A stretch of 64,000 nucleotides of DNA. It comes from Bacillota bacterium. Its GTDB lineage: Bacteria; Bacillota; Bacilli; Paenibacillales; Paenibacillaceae. A program made the translations under genes and the position numbers. The number at the start of each line of letters is the position of its first letter. The stretch's first letter is position 1. This document shows, piece after piece, positions 1 through 7,310 of the stretch. Location of the stretch: contig JAEWAQ010000012.1 in assembly GCA_023391635.1 (NCBI GenBank), positions 186,001 through 250,000 on the forward strand. Direction: 5' to 3'. Under the pieces are notes generated by a model. The model was not told the DNA's origin. It was given only the letters and a program-made list of their open reading frames with translations, and did not search any database.

Positions 1-237
1 GAACGTGTCTTTAATAGGTTGTCCAACTTCCCAGATGTTTGCACCAAAAAAGAATTGGAAACATTATTTGCAGAAGGTTCCAGACAGGATAATAGTACAT
101 TAGAAGATTTTATTGCTACAATTAAAAGCATTGGATTAGCTAGTGAGGATTTTGTAAAAAGTGAAATTCAATATAGATTCGCCGATATGTATGTTCATGG
201 TTTTGGAATGAAGAGAAGCCATGGTAGAAAATTATAA
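1..237 (+). CDS. C-terminal end of a hypothetical protein (5' end outside window)
   Basis: The frame is open from base 1 with no stop, so this is probably the 3' end of a longer gene. A TTG at 19 is possible but has no convincing ribosome binding site. The visible 78 codons are mostly charged and helical in character (segments such as TKKELETLF and EDFIATIKSIG) and end in a basic tail. I do not recognise the family. A hairpin follows ten bases after the stop, so transcription probably ends here. Confidence 0.45.
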   Translation, partial: ERVFNRLSNFPDVCTKKELETLFAEGSRQDNSTLEDFIATIKSIGLASEDFVKSEIQYRFADMYVHGFGMKRSHGRKL

Positions 238-246
238 CTCCCTTCT

Positions 247-267
247 AGGCACCCAGTTTGGGTGCCT
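247..267 (+). terminator. Hairpin terminator after the first gene
   Basis: AGGCACCCA and TGGGTGCCT form a perfect 9-bp stem around a three-base loop. The U-tract after it is weak (GCGGTTT). Hairpins with nearly the same stem lie at 7264-7281 and 61534-61553. Confidence 0.6.
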
Positions 268-310
268 GCGGTTTAAAAGGATAATTAAAATTTGCTCAAC
301 CATATACGGT

Positions 311-333
311 GAACTGTATCATATGTAACGGCA
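311..333. repeat. 23-bp element, copy 1 of 2
   Basis: This stretch matches 7311-7333 at 19 of 23 positions and both end in GTAACGGCA. Each copy lies 14-19 bases beyond the stop of a minus-strand regulator and downstream of a GGCACCC hairpin on the plus strand. Read on the minus strand the second copy can fold into a small stem followed by TTCTTC. Both may be degenerate terminators of the minus-strand genes. Confidence 0.4.
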
Positions 334-351
334 GATTGCTTATTTGCGATC

Positions 352-573
352 TTAGCCCTCTAAATCAACCAAGTCCAAAATCTCCCGAACATCATCGACA
401 TGAAGAACTTCCGCGATTTTTTCAATGTGTCGGAAGTTGATATTTTGACGCTTGCCGTTTGAAAGTTCGCTTAGGGCAGCATGACGAATATCCGTGAGCC
501 GAGAAAGTTCTCTTAGAGAAATCCCGTGTTTCTTGAGCAGCTCGGGGATCTTCACAACAACCGTTTTCTCCAC
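352..573 (-). CDS. Small Xre/Cro-type HTH regulator
   Basis: A 73-residue single-domain DNA-binding protein. It contains the HTH_3 pattern: LLKKHGISLRELSRLTDIRH, then ALSELSNGKR as recognition region, then IEKIAEVLHVD. There is no other domain, so it resembles small autoregulators such as those of phage or plasmid maintenance loci. The start is GTG at 573 with GAGG five to nine bases upstream. It is divergent from the RadC-like gene, and a 51-bp interrupted palindrome at 604-654 lies between them, the obvious candidate operator. A partial copy of its 5' coding end occurs at 6325-6348. Confidence 0.85.
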   Translation of the reverse strand: MEKTVVVKIPELLKKHGISLRELSRLTDIRHAALSELSNGKRQNINFRHIEKIAEVLHVDDVREILDLVDLEG

Positions 574-596
574 CTACCTCACGCCTCCATTACCAG

Positions 597-654
597 TTGA
601 CTATACGCAAAAACGTACCATATAATAAATTTCAATATGGTACGTGAATGCGTA
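597..654 (+). promoter_or_regulatory. Sigma-A-type promoter inside an extended palindromic operator
   Basis: A promoter for the plus strand is visible: TTGACT at 597-602, an 18-base spacer, TATAAT at 621-626. It lies within a symmetric array: TACGCA (604-609), 3 bases, ACGTACCATAT (613-623), 11 bases, ATATGGTACGT (635-645), 3 bases, TGCGTA (649-654). The inner and outer arms are each perfect inverted repeats. Inference: the neighbouring Xre protein binds here and represses the RadC-like gene and probably itself. Confidence 0.8.
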
Positions 655-675
655 ACGGGACCGTTGGAGGTTAGC

Positions 676-1164
676 ATGAAGAATATCCAGCTGAAATATG
701 TGAAGATCGTCCGCTTGAAACTAATCCGCGAGGCGGGATTCTTTACGCAGCCAAGGGTGGAATCTCCGGAGGATGCACATGAGGTGTTCCGGCAGTTTCT
801 GGCGGAGGAGATGGACCGGGAGCATCTTGCTTTATTATGTCTGGACACGAAGCATAGACCGACAGCCATTCAGATCATCGCCGTGGGAACGCTGGATAGT
901 GTGCTGATTCATCCGAGGGAAGTTTTCAAGACGGCTCTACTCGCCAATGCAGCTACGATTATCTGTGCTCATTGGCACCCGAGTGGAGACCCGGCGCCGA
1001 GTCCGGAGGATTTGAAGATAACGTACCGACTGATGCAAGTCGGTGAGCTGATGGGGATCAAACTACTAGATCATTTGATTCTGGGAGCGGACGGTTATTA
1101 CCTCAGCATGAAAGAGAGCGGTATAATGGAGAGCATGAGCACGATCAGGAGAATCGGAAAATAA
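676..1164 (+). CDS. Short RadC-family JAB-domain protein
   Basis: 162 residues. The JAB/MPN metalloprotease-like fold of RadC is recognisable from a zinc-site segment HWHPSGDPAPS with an Asp three residues on (PEDLK), and from LDTKHRP and HLILG blocks. Full-length RadC has an N-terminal helix-hairpin-helix part that is absent, so this is the short form usually found in accessory DNA and phage defence or plasmid contexts. The usual HNHPSGD reads HWHPSGD. Start at 676 is chosen because GGAGG lies six bases before it. An upstream in-frame ATG at 637 falls inside the operator. Its biochemical role is not established. Confidence 0.8.
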   Translation: MKNIQLKYVKIVRLKLIREAGFFTQPRVESPEDAHEVFRQFLAEEMDREHLALLCLDTKHRPTAIQIIAVGTLDSVLIHPREVFKTALLANAATIICAHWHPSGDPAPSPEDLKITYRLMQVGELMGIKLLDHLILGADGYYLSMKESGIMESMSTIRRIGK

Positions 1165-1188
1165 ACACCACCAGCATATTAATATCAA

Positions 1189-1250
1189 ATTGACGCGTAT
1201 AGTCTATTCAGACATCGGAGCGAGAAGCGGGGAAATGGTCATGAACAGAT
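1189..1250 (+). pseudogene. Fragment of the rarD promoter/5' region
   Basis: About 60 bases match 18416-18473, the region carrying the rarD -10 box, ribosome binding site and first codons. The longest identical block covers the segment from TTCAGACATCGG to ATGAACA. After ATG AAC the copy diverges and stops after six codons. It sits directly upstream of the next gene but does not encode RarD. A 3' fragment of the same gene lies at 42782-43039. Confidence 0.85.
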
Positions 1251-1275
1251 CAATTCCGCCGTAGGGGGTGGCTAG

Positions 1276-1533
1276 ATGCGTTGGAAAGAAGTCCAAGAGC
1301 GGTTTCCTAAGGAGTGGGTAGTTTTAGAGGCCAAGAAAGCCCATTCGGAAGGCGGACAACGATATATCGATGATGTCATCGTTATCGACTCGTTTGCGGA
1401 TTCAACGTCTGCACTGCGCCGCTACAGTGAATTGCATAAGGAAGACCCGTGGCGTGAGTATTGTTTTTTTCACACATCACGTCCAGAACTAATCGCTAGA
1501 GAACGTTACGTTGGCGTTCGGGGGCCGCGATGA
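1276..1533 (+). CDS. Small protein of unknown function
   Basis: 85 residues, start ATG at 1276 behind GGGGGTGG. The sequence has the look of a short conserved family (WVVLEAKKAHSE, YSELHKEDPWREYCFFHTSR, YVGVRG). From memory, such proteins are often encoded directly before a retropepsin-like aspartic protease, but this is not checked. Here a possible next start overlaps the stop (ATGA at 1530) but opens only a 14-codon frame, so a partner gene may have been lost. A 19-bp piece (1344-1362) is repeated at 52517-52535. Confidence 0.6.
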   Translation: MRWKEVQERFPKEWVVLEAKKAHSEGGQRYIDDVIVIDSFADSTSALRRYSELHKEDPWREYCFFHTSRPELIARERYVGVRGPR

Positions 1534-1628
1534 TTTACACAGAGGATTATGGTCTTGTTTGGATATTGACTTAGCACATGGCTTTATGATAGATTTTTTT
1601 CAAATGGAACAAGAGTGAGGTGAGTGCG

Positions 1629-1709
1629 ATGGTTACCTTTCAGATCATGATCAATAAAACGAATAAAGGTGTTTCATCGCGCTCATCTACAGGCGGAGGC
1701 TTTCTTTAG
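1629..1709 (+). CDS. Leader peptide (26 aa) upstream of the split phosphotransferase
   Basis: An ATG at 1629 behind GAGGTGAG opens a 26-codon frame ending SSRSSTGGGFL. It is followed by an 8-bp stem (AACGTGTT 1722-1729 with AACATGTT 1739-1746) and then an intrinsic terminator at 1761-1796, immediately before the phosphotransferase genes. This layout is that of a ribosome-mediated transcription attenuator, as known for several antibiotic-resistance genes. Whether a drug or starvation stalls the ribosome here cannot be read from the sequence. Confidence 0.65.
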   Translation: MVTFQIMINKTNKGVSSRSSTGGGFL

Positions 1710-1760
1710 GATTAGCTGAGGAACGTGTTGTTTTCACGAACATGTTTTCAGTGAAGAGCC

Positions 1761-1796
1761 AAGACCGTGGTTAGATGATGCCATGGTCTTTTTTTG
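1761..1796 (+). terminator. Attenuator terminator before the phosphotransferase genes
   Basis: AAGACCGTGG (1761-1770) pairs with CCATGGTCTT (1781-1790) with one G-U pair, followed by seven T. The upstream 8-bp hairpin at 1722-1746 may be an alternative fold linked to translation of the leader peptide. Confidence 0.8.
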
Positions 1797-1821
1797 TGTT
1801 CAAAAATATGAAAAGGGGAAG

Positions 1822-2571
1822 ATGACCTTCAACAGAATTAGAATTGGCTACAGCGAACGACTTGAAACGTTCAAGCCGATTTTACGGGAAGCCTATCAAG
1901 CCGTATATAACTATCAGTTGGATCGTTCGCATGAATGTGAGTTGCAAATGCGCAAGGCCATTGATGCAACAAGGGAAACCTTGGAGTTGTTCGCTAACCT
2001 TATGCCCTACGCAAAGAGCAAATATATATTTGCCCTGCGAAGACTGGATGAAATGGCTTCATTCGATCTCATTATGTGTTTCGATCAAGCGATCTTTGAG
2101 ATGCATGTATGGGAGACGCTTTCTGCATTAGGGATCAAGCATGGCGAATGGTCGAAAAGCAACCCATGGAGCAAGGAGCTTCGCGCGTTATTGGATGAAC
2201 GGCAAGCGGTCCACCAAAGGGAAAACAATGCGAATGCGGAAGAGGAGTTCTTGGTAAGCGGCAATACCGCAAGCAGAGGAAGTGTTCAAGGACGGGCTTG
2301 CATCGCCTTGGATAAACAACACTTTCATAAAATAAAAGAAGGAGATATTCTGGTTACAACGATGACGACCCCCGACTTTATTGAAGTGGCCCACCTGATT
2401 TCCGGTATTGTTACAGATCGTGGCGGAGTGGTCTGCCATGCAGCGATTTTGGCCAGGGAGTTCAAAATTCCGTGTGTTGTGGGGTGTCAAACTGCAACAA
2501 CGGCCATCAAGGATGGGAATCAAATTCGTTTGGACGCGACAGCAGGCATTGTAATGGGAGTGAGCGAATGA
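1822..2571 (+). CDS. PEP-utilizer mobile (phosphohistidine) domain protein, first half of a split PEP-synthase-like enzyme
   Basis: 249 residues. Residues 1 to about 150 are helical and unassigned. Residues about 155-249 are a swivelling phosphohistidine domain: TTPDF, then GGVVCHAAILAREF with the expected catalytic His at residue 206, then IPCVVG. In PEP synthase, PPDK and rifampin phosphotransferase this domain carries phosphate between the ATP-grasp site and the substrate. Here the ATP-grasp part is encoded by the next gene, overlapping by ATGA. The start at 1822 is preferred because the upstream in-frame ATG at 1783 lies inside the terminator. The helical N-terminal part may bind the substrate. 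The substrate is unknown. Confidence 0.8.
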   Translation: MTFNRIRIGYSERLETFKPILREAYQAVYNYQLDRSHECELQMRKAIDATRETLELFANLMPYAKSKYIFALRRLDEMASFDLIMCFDQAIFEMHVWETLSALGIKHGEWSKSNPWSKELRALLDERQAVHQRENNANAEEEFLVSGNTASRGSVQGRACIALDKQHFHKIKEGDILVTTMTTPDFIEVAHLISGIVTDRGGVVCHAAILAREFKIPCVVGCQTATTAIKDGNQIRLDATAGIVMGVSE

Positions 2572-3323
2572 ATCGCGGGCGATACTTGGTGTCGTTAGAG
2601 GATGCGTCAGATCCGTTTAAGTACGGAGGCAAAGCGGCACAATTAAATCTCGCACTTCAACATAAGCTGCCCGTACCACAAGGATATGCGATTTCCGATT
2701 CCCTGCTGGATCAATTTGTATCGGGAGATCTCTCATTTGAAAGCGAGCTGTCTCGGGTTTTGAATGAACTGGGACCGATTGCGGTAAGATCGTCCGCTGT
2801 CGGTGAGGATAGTCAACACAGAAGCTATGCAGGCCAATACGTTTCCTTCTTAAACATAGACACGAGCCCGGCGGTTGAAAAAGCGATCATTGCTGTTCGT
2901 GAATCTGCTTTTTCCAAGAGAGTGAAGCTTTACAATGAAAGGTTCGGGATCACAGATGCACCCAAGATGGCAGTTATTCTTCAACAAATGGTTGCTGCCG
3001 AGGTGTCGGGGATTCTTTTTACGCAAGACCCTGTCTCTAAAGCAGACGAGATGATCATCGAGGCCAGTCAGGGGCTAGGGGAATCGGTTGCGTCCGGCCA
3101 AGTGACACCTGATTTTTTTCGATTAAGCATGGCTGGCCAGGTTATTGAACAGAAGTATGGTAATGGAGTCGCTCCTTCCGCATGTCTGAATGAAGCAGAA
3201 CTTCAAAGGATTCATTCGTTAGCAATTCGTTGCCAATGTCTATTTGGCAAAGGGCTTGATATGGAGTGGGCATTCGATCAACAAAAGCTCTACCTGCTCC
3301 AATGTAGGCCCATAACCTGTTGA
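2568..3323 (+). CDS. PEP/pyruvate-binding ATP-grasp protein, second half of the split enzyme
   Basis: 251 residues matching the N-terminal ATP-binding region of PEP synthase/PPDK: KYGGKAAQLNLAL near the start, IAVRSSAVGEDS about residue 65-76, SYAGQY, VSGILFTQDP, EASQGLGESVASGQV, and the terminal block DMEWAF...LLQCRPI. It starts at ATG 2568, overlapping the previous stop, so the two halves are translationally coupled. Together they make a phosphotransferase with permuted domain order (His domain first). Rifampin phosphotransferase has the same modules in one chain in the order ATP, drug, His. An antibiotic or small-molecule kinase is a reasonable inference, not proven. Confidence 0.85.
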   Translation: MNRGRYLVSLEDASDPFKYGGKAAQLNLALQHKLPVPQGYAISDSLLDQFVSGDLSFESELSRVLNELGPIAVRSSAVGEDSQHRSYAGQYVSFLNIDTSPAVEKAIIAVRESAFSKRVKLYNERFGITDAPKMAVILQQMVAAEVSGILFTQDPVSKADEMIIEASQGLGESVASGQVTPDFFRLSMAGQVIEQKYGNGVAPSACLNEAELQRIHSLAIRCQCLFGKGLDMEWAFDQQKLYLLQCRPITC

Positions 3324-3351
3324 GTGTATTTACACGGAGGGATCTGCGGTT

Positions 3352-4200
3352 ATGAACGTATCAGATATCCGGTACGAATGCTTGAGTGAAAAAGATTATG
3401 ATGCCGCCAGAGAATTGTTAAACTGTGACGTTGACGCTGGTGAAGATATCCTTCGAGTACTTGCTGAAGCACCGCAATTGTTTATTACCGCGTTTATCGG
3501 CGATCAGCTTGTTGCACTGGCCCAAGTGAACGAGCCTGAACCTCAATCGTATCTAACTGTATTCGTTGCTCCACAATTTCGCAGGCAAGGAATCGGTACT
3601 GCAATGGTAAAGTATGCTGAAAACAAATTGCGGGCGGGCGGAACGCAAAAAATCAGGAGTTCCTTTCGTGCCGGTCATCAATCATCCACTACGTTTGCGC
3701 ATAAGCTCGGTTATGACCGGTACTTTTCATCGACATACATGCAGCGAATTGGAGACCCCTTTCCCTTGGAGGAACTTCCTGTGAGGGGATATAGGGACGA
3801 AGACTATCTCGCCAGTCAACTGCTGTATGCTGTATCTTTTCATGAAATGCGCGTCCGTGTCGGGTGTTTTCCCGATTCTGTGATTGCCCAGCCAAGTGAA
3901 AAAGAACGAAAAGCATGGAAAGAGGACGCGGAAGACCGATTTGTCTACGAAATAGATGGGGAAATTATCGCTTATAGTCACCTTAGTGGCAATGAACTCA
4001 GCAGTATTTCCGTTCGTACAGATTTTCAGGGGCGTGGGATCGGAAGAAAGTTTGTTATGTATTTATGCAACGAGATCTATCAGCGTGGCAACACAACCGT
4101 CGACCTCTGGTGTGTCGTCGGGAATTATGCCAGGAATCTGTACGACAGCTTGGGATTCAAGGAAAAGTATATAATGGATTTTATGGGGAAGACGCTATAA
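3352..4200 (+). CDS. Tandem GNAT N-acetyltransferase
   Basis: 282 residues with two GNAT folds. The first has an acetyl-CoA loop near residue 80 (QFRRQGIGTAMV) and the second one near residue 226 (DFQGRGIGRKFV), each followed by the usual GY/GF segment (KLGYDRYF and SLGFKEKY). Such two-domain proteins usually keep one active domain. A weak GGAGGG lies 12 bases before the ATG. It follows the phosphotransferase pair by 28 bases and may be transcribed with it. The substrate is unknown; with its neighbours it suggests small-molecule modification. Confidence 0.85.
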   Translation: MNVSDIRYECLSEKDYDAARELLNCDVDAGEDILRVLAEAPQLFITAFIGDQLVALAQVNEPEPQSYLTVFVAPQFRRQGIGTAMVKYAENKLRAGGTQKIRSSFRAGHQSSTTFAHKLGYDRYFSSTYMQRIGDPFPLEELPVRGYRDEDYLASQLLYAVSFHEMRVRVGCFPDSVIAQPSEKERKAWKEDAEDRFVYEIDGEIIAYSHLSGNELSSISVRTDFQGRGIGRKFVMYLCNEIYQRGNTTVDLWCVVGNYARNLYDSLGFKEKYIMDFMGKTL

Positions 4201-4258
4201 TCTGTCGTTCGAATGCCAGACACGTCAGCGCTGTCTGCGGACTAAGCGAACGGGCAGG

Positions 4259-5215
4259 TTATTTAATGATAATATCATGCTCATAGACCTTCGTAGGCCG
4301 GCCCCATGTGAAAGTGGTCAGACCGACCTCGCGGAAGCCATACTTTTCGTAATAGCCGATCTCGCCTGTGGTGAGGTAAACAATCTTGAAGCCAAGCCGC
4401 CCGGCCTCCTTTCGTGCGTGTTCTAAGAGCAATTTGCCGTAACGGTTGCCCCTTTCATCGGGGTGCACCAATAAAGGTGTAATCCATGGGGAGAGGTCAT
4501 CGCTCAGAACTTCTTCCTCATGAACATTCGGTTCATGTGCGAGCAACCCTTCCCATCCGTACACTCTTCCGGTAACGACTTCTTTTTCATGAAGCCCGGT
4601 CCAACCGATAACTCTGTTGTCTTTTAACATAAAATATCCTTGTGGAAAGAGTTCGGCACTTGCCAACACTTCCACGGGATTTTGTGATGTAAACTCGTTG
4701 AAGTGTTCCATAAGAAGTGCCTGGCATTCATTCGCCAATTCGGGGTGTTCACGCAAGGATAAAATCTGCACCCCGTAATCTACCGTATAGCTTCTGCAGT
4801 ACTCGGTTTCCGTTTCCGAATAGATAGAAAAACCAAGCTTTTGATATAATCGCCCTGCTGCATGGTTCTCTTTGCGATGGTTGATTCTGATGCGGGGAAC
4901 ATGATACTTGCGAATGAGATCATTCATTATCAAGCGTATGGCTTTTTCAGCAATACCCTGACGTTGAAATCGCTCATCTACCATCAGCGGACTAATGTAT
5001 CCACTGATACCGTCCTCATCCACCCCGCCGCCAATCAAGCCCGCATATTCATCGTCGCGCTTAATGGCGAATAGCTCGTTGTGTTCCTCGTATCGGCTGA
5101 TCCCAATCCAGTACACATTAGGAATAGGAAATATTTGCTTTTGTTCTTCTGAAACGGACAATCCGCAGACCTTCAACCAGTTATTAACATCTAATGGCTC
5201 AATGGTTATATTCAT
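4259..5215 (-). CDS. Tandem GNAT N-acetyltransferase
   Basis: 318 residues, two GNAT domains. Domain 1 has RFQRQGIAEKAI around residue 78 and KLGFSIYSETE; domain 2 has ERGNRYGKLLL around residue 259 and KYGFREVGL. The second domain's loop lacks the canonical R-x-x-G-x-G/A glycine pattern, so domain 1 is the likelier catalytic unit. The stop of the upstream kinase gene directly abuts its ATG, so the pair is one operon. Convergent with the previous GNAT gene, with 58 bases between that can form a CTGTCGTTCG/CGAACG stem. Confidence 0.85.
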   Translation of the reverse strand: MNITIEPLDVNNWLKVCGLSVSEEQKQIFPIPNVYWIGISRYEEHNELFAIKRDDEYAGLIGGGVDEDGISGYISPLMVDERFQRQGIAEKAIRLIMNDLIRKYHVPRIRINHRKENHAAGRLYQKLGFSIYSETETEYCRSYTVDYGVQILSLREHPELANECQALLMEHFNEFTSQNPVEVLASAELFPQGYFMLKDNRVIGWTGLHEKEVVTGRVYGWEGLLAHEPNVHEEEVLSDDLSPWITPLLVHPDERGNRYGKLLLEHARKEAGRLGFKIVYLTTGEIGYYEKYGFREVGLTTFTWGRPTKVYEHDIIIK

Positions 5216-6235
5216 CTAAATATTCCTCATTTCATGGATTTTTTGCAAGGTGTTAAGATAGGTTGACTTATCTTCGAGAGACTCCGCGAATTTATACCAC
5301 TCCACAAGCCTGTATCCGAACATAGCAAGGATGAGTTCGTGGACACAATGATCGGAGATAGGGGACACATCCACGTATTCCGAAAAACCCCTGTAATAGG
5401 CCGGAATGCATTTGCGGTAGTATTCAACCATATGACAGACATCTGCTTCATCCGCTATTAAACTCGCAATGTCCTCACCCACGTACCCCCATCCGGCGGT
5501 ATCCCAATCGATGAGTACGATTCTATTGTCCGAGTAGAATATGTTTGCCACCCAAAAGTCTCTGTGGCACAGCACGATGGGCAGCTTTTCGATGCGACTG
5601 AATATTTCATCCGCATTGTTATCCAGGTCTATGAGCATTTTACACAGATGCTTCGGAATTTCGCAGTCATCGGAGCGTACGTAATCGTACACAACCTTCC
5701 ATGACCGATGACGCAGATAGAAGTTTTTTACGAAATCGACCTTGCTTAGATTGGTCAAATTCTGTAATAGGTCAGGTTGCTCGGCATACAGCTTGCCTTG
5801 ATACCGCCCCAATTCCTCGGCTGCACGTTCATACATTTCGGCGGTCAGATTTAAGCCTGACACACCCTCGATATATTCCATCCATAGCTGGATCTCATCG
5901 CCGTCCATCTCCGCGTGATAGTATTCTGGCCAGCGGAGCGAATCTGTGAAAGACTTGCCGAAATCCGATGCATAAAGGTCGTATTCCCTGCGCCATGAAT
6001 CAGGGTCGCCGTGGCGTTCCCATTTCTTCTGTGTTTTCCAAACCACCTTGTACGGCAGATTCTCACCGTCGGAGGTTTCAGCCATGCCCATTACAAGCCG
6101 AACATCTCCTAATGTCCCGCCTTGCAGTGGCTTCGTTTGATACTCCGCGCGGCTTATGGTCTTGCCAAGTAGTTTACTCAACACGAGCGCCAGTATTTCG
6201 GGCTTTACATCCTTTTCATCATGGTGGTCGTTCAT
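5216..6235 (-). CDS. Aminoglycoside/choline-type phosphotransferase (APH fold)
   Basis: 339 residues. The APH kinase signature is clear: Brenner-type catalytic loop CHRDFWVANI with Asp226 and Asn231, then IDWDTAGWG with the metal-binding Asp243. The N-terminal lobe has GGTLGDVRLV as nucleotide loop and the pair KVVWK. Real aminoglycoside enzymes and many house-keeping small-molecule kinases share these motifs, so the substrate cannot be named. ATG at 6235 is preceded by GGAGGA seven bases away. It is first gene of a two-gene operon with the GNAT protein. Confidence 0.85.
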   Translation of the reverse strand: MNDHHDEKDVKPEILALVLSKLLGKTISRAEYQTKPLQGGTLGDVRLVMGMAETSDGENLPYKVVWKTQKKWERHGDPDSWRREYDLYASDFGKSFTDSLRWPEYYHAEMDGDEIQLWMEYIEGVSGLNLTAEMYERAAEELGRYQGKLYAEQPDLLQNLTNLSKVDFVKNFYLRHRSWKVVYDYVRSDDCEIPKHLCKMLIDLDNNADEIFSRIEKLPIVLCHRDFWVANIFYSDNRIVLIDWDTAGWGYVGEDIASLIADEADVCHMVEYYRKCIPAYYRGFSEYVDVSPISDHCVHELILAMFGYRLVEWYKFAESLEDKSTYLNTLQKIHEMRNI

Positions 6236-6324
6236 TTCTTAAATCCTCCGTTTTTCTTAAAGTGTGACATAACCTTTCATGAGAAAGCGATGGAAAGAAT
6301 AGGTATAAGCAAATTTTATTGATT

Positions 6325-6348
6325 TTTGAGCAGCTCGGGGCTCTTCAA
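6325..6348 (-). pseudogene. Fragment of the xre gene 5' coding end
   Basis: A short stretch (core GAGCAGCTCGGGG) matches 532-555 in the minus-strand xre gene with scattered mismatches. It is too short to code for anything and lies in the gap between the kinase operon and mazE. Confidence 0.5.
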
Positions 6349-6393
6349 AAAAGCCTTTTCTATCTTTCATAATGGGGGGTTGGCTTTGGGGAC

Positions 6394-6469
6394 GGATATA
6401 TAATCAAGGAGAACTCCAGCTTGAGAGAATGCATTATTTTTCTTAACCTTGGATATACTTCGGATATAC
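6394..6469 (+). promoter_or_regulatory. Repeated GGATATA elements upstream of mazEF
   Basis: GGATATAC occurs at 6451-6458 and again at 6462-6469, eleven bases apart, one helical turn. A third related copy, GGATATAT, lies at 6394-6401. MazE-type antitoxins with their toxin usually repress their own promoter through repeated sites, so these are candidate operator sites. Confidence 0.45.
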
Positions 6470-6519
6470 AGGATTAGAAGGATGTGATATGATTGATTCA
6501 AGAGCACAGGAGGGGACTG

Positions 6520-6795
6520 GTGCATGTGGCAACAACAACCATAGGCAAATGGGGAAACAGCATGGGAGTCCGCATTCCACAGGAATTTTTGGAAACCGCA
6601 CATTTAGGTTTGGGAGCAAAAGTCGAAATTCACTTAATCCCTGAAGAAGGTATCTTGTTGAAACCCTCGCACCAGAGAAAACATAAATCCAACCGAGAGC
6701 TGCGTAAGCTATTTCTTTCTATGCGTGGCAAAAACAAACCGGAAATGTCGCAAGGGATTCTTATTGACGATTCGGTGGGAGATGAAGAATTCTAA
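6520..6795 (+). CDS. mazE: MazE-type antitoxin (AbrB fold)
   Basis: About 91 residues. The N-terminal half is the swapped-hairpin AbrB fold (TTIGKWGNSMGVRIPQEFL, then LGLGAKVEIHLIPEEGI), which binds DNA. The tail is basic and then acidic, as in antitoxins whose C-terminus wraps the toxin. AGGAGGGG at 6508-6515 supports GTG 6520 as start rather than the further TTG upstream; GTG 6526 is also possible. The stop overlaps the toxin start (TAATG), typical for a coupled toxin-antitoxin pair. Confidence 0.85.
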   Translation: MHVATTTIGKWGNSMGVRIPQEFLETAHLGLGAKVEIHLIPEEGILLKPSHQRKHKSNRELRKLFLSMRGKNKPEMSQGILIDDSVGDEEF

Positions 6796-7229
6796 TGACG
6801 GTCACAGGAACCGTAGAACGGGGCAGCATTGTGTGGTTTAATCACCACCCGACCAAAGGCCATGAACAAAATGGCTACCGGGCCTCAATCGTTATATCAG
6901 ACGGGATAATCGATCCTTCGTTGAACCAGATTGCATTAACAGTTCCGGTGACGACGCAAATCATGGGACACACATTTGAATTTCCGGTTCCCCCGGGTAT
7001 TAAGACACCGGGAACATACACATTGCCTTCACAAAATCAATTTTCGGAATTGACTGGCGCCGTCCTGATTAATAATATCAGAACCTTCGATCTTGCGGCG
7101 AGGAATGCTATTGTAATCGGCAAGGTTGACCCGGAATCTGAATTTTTCGAGGGTATTATTGATCGCATAATGGCAATAATCTCCTACCCTGAAGATGATG
7201 AGGGAGAATGGGACGACGAAGAGGCATAA
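6795..7229 (+). CDS. mazF: MazF/PemK-family endoribonuclease toxin
   Basis: 144 residues. The PemK/MazF fold is visible in RGSIVWFN, the GHEQNGYRASIVIS block and VPVTTQ, with a C-terminal IDRIMAII helix. Family members cleave mRNA at short sequences and are held inactive by MazE. The chain is longer than the usual 110-120 residues because of an insertion around TFEFPVPPGIK and an acidic tail (DDEGEWDDEEA). The solo operon and overlap with mazE mark it as an accessory type II system, distinct from the sigB-linked ndoA locus of bacilli. Confidence 0.88.
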   Translation: MTVTGTVERGSIVWFNHHPTKGHEQNGYRASIVISDGIIDPSLNQIALTVPVTTQIMGHTFEFPVPPGIKTPGTYTLPSQNQFSELTGAVLINNIRTFDLAARNAIVIGKVDPESEFFEGIIDRIMAIISYPEDDEGEWDDEEA

Positions 7230-7263
7230 TGGATTAATAAGCGCGGATGGGATCCTGCACTCT

Positions 7264-7281
7264 GGCACCCGATTGGGTGCC
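7264..7281 (+). terminator. Hairpin after mazF
   Basis: GGCACCC pairs with GGGTGCC around GATT. No good U-tract follows, so termination efficiency is doubtful. Confidence 0.45.
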
Positions 7282-7310
7282 TATCAATCTCGCCTATAGA
7301 GTGATATGAA

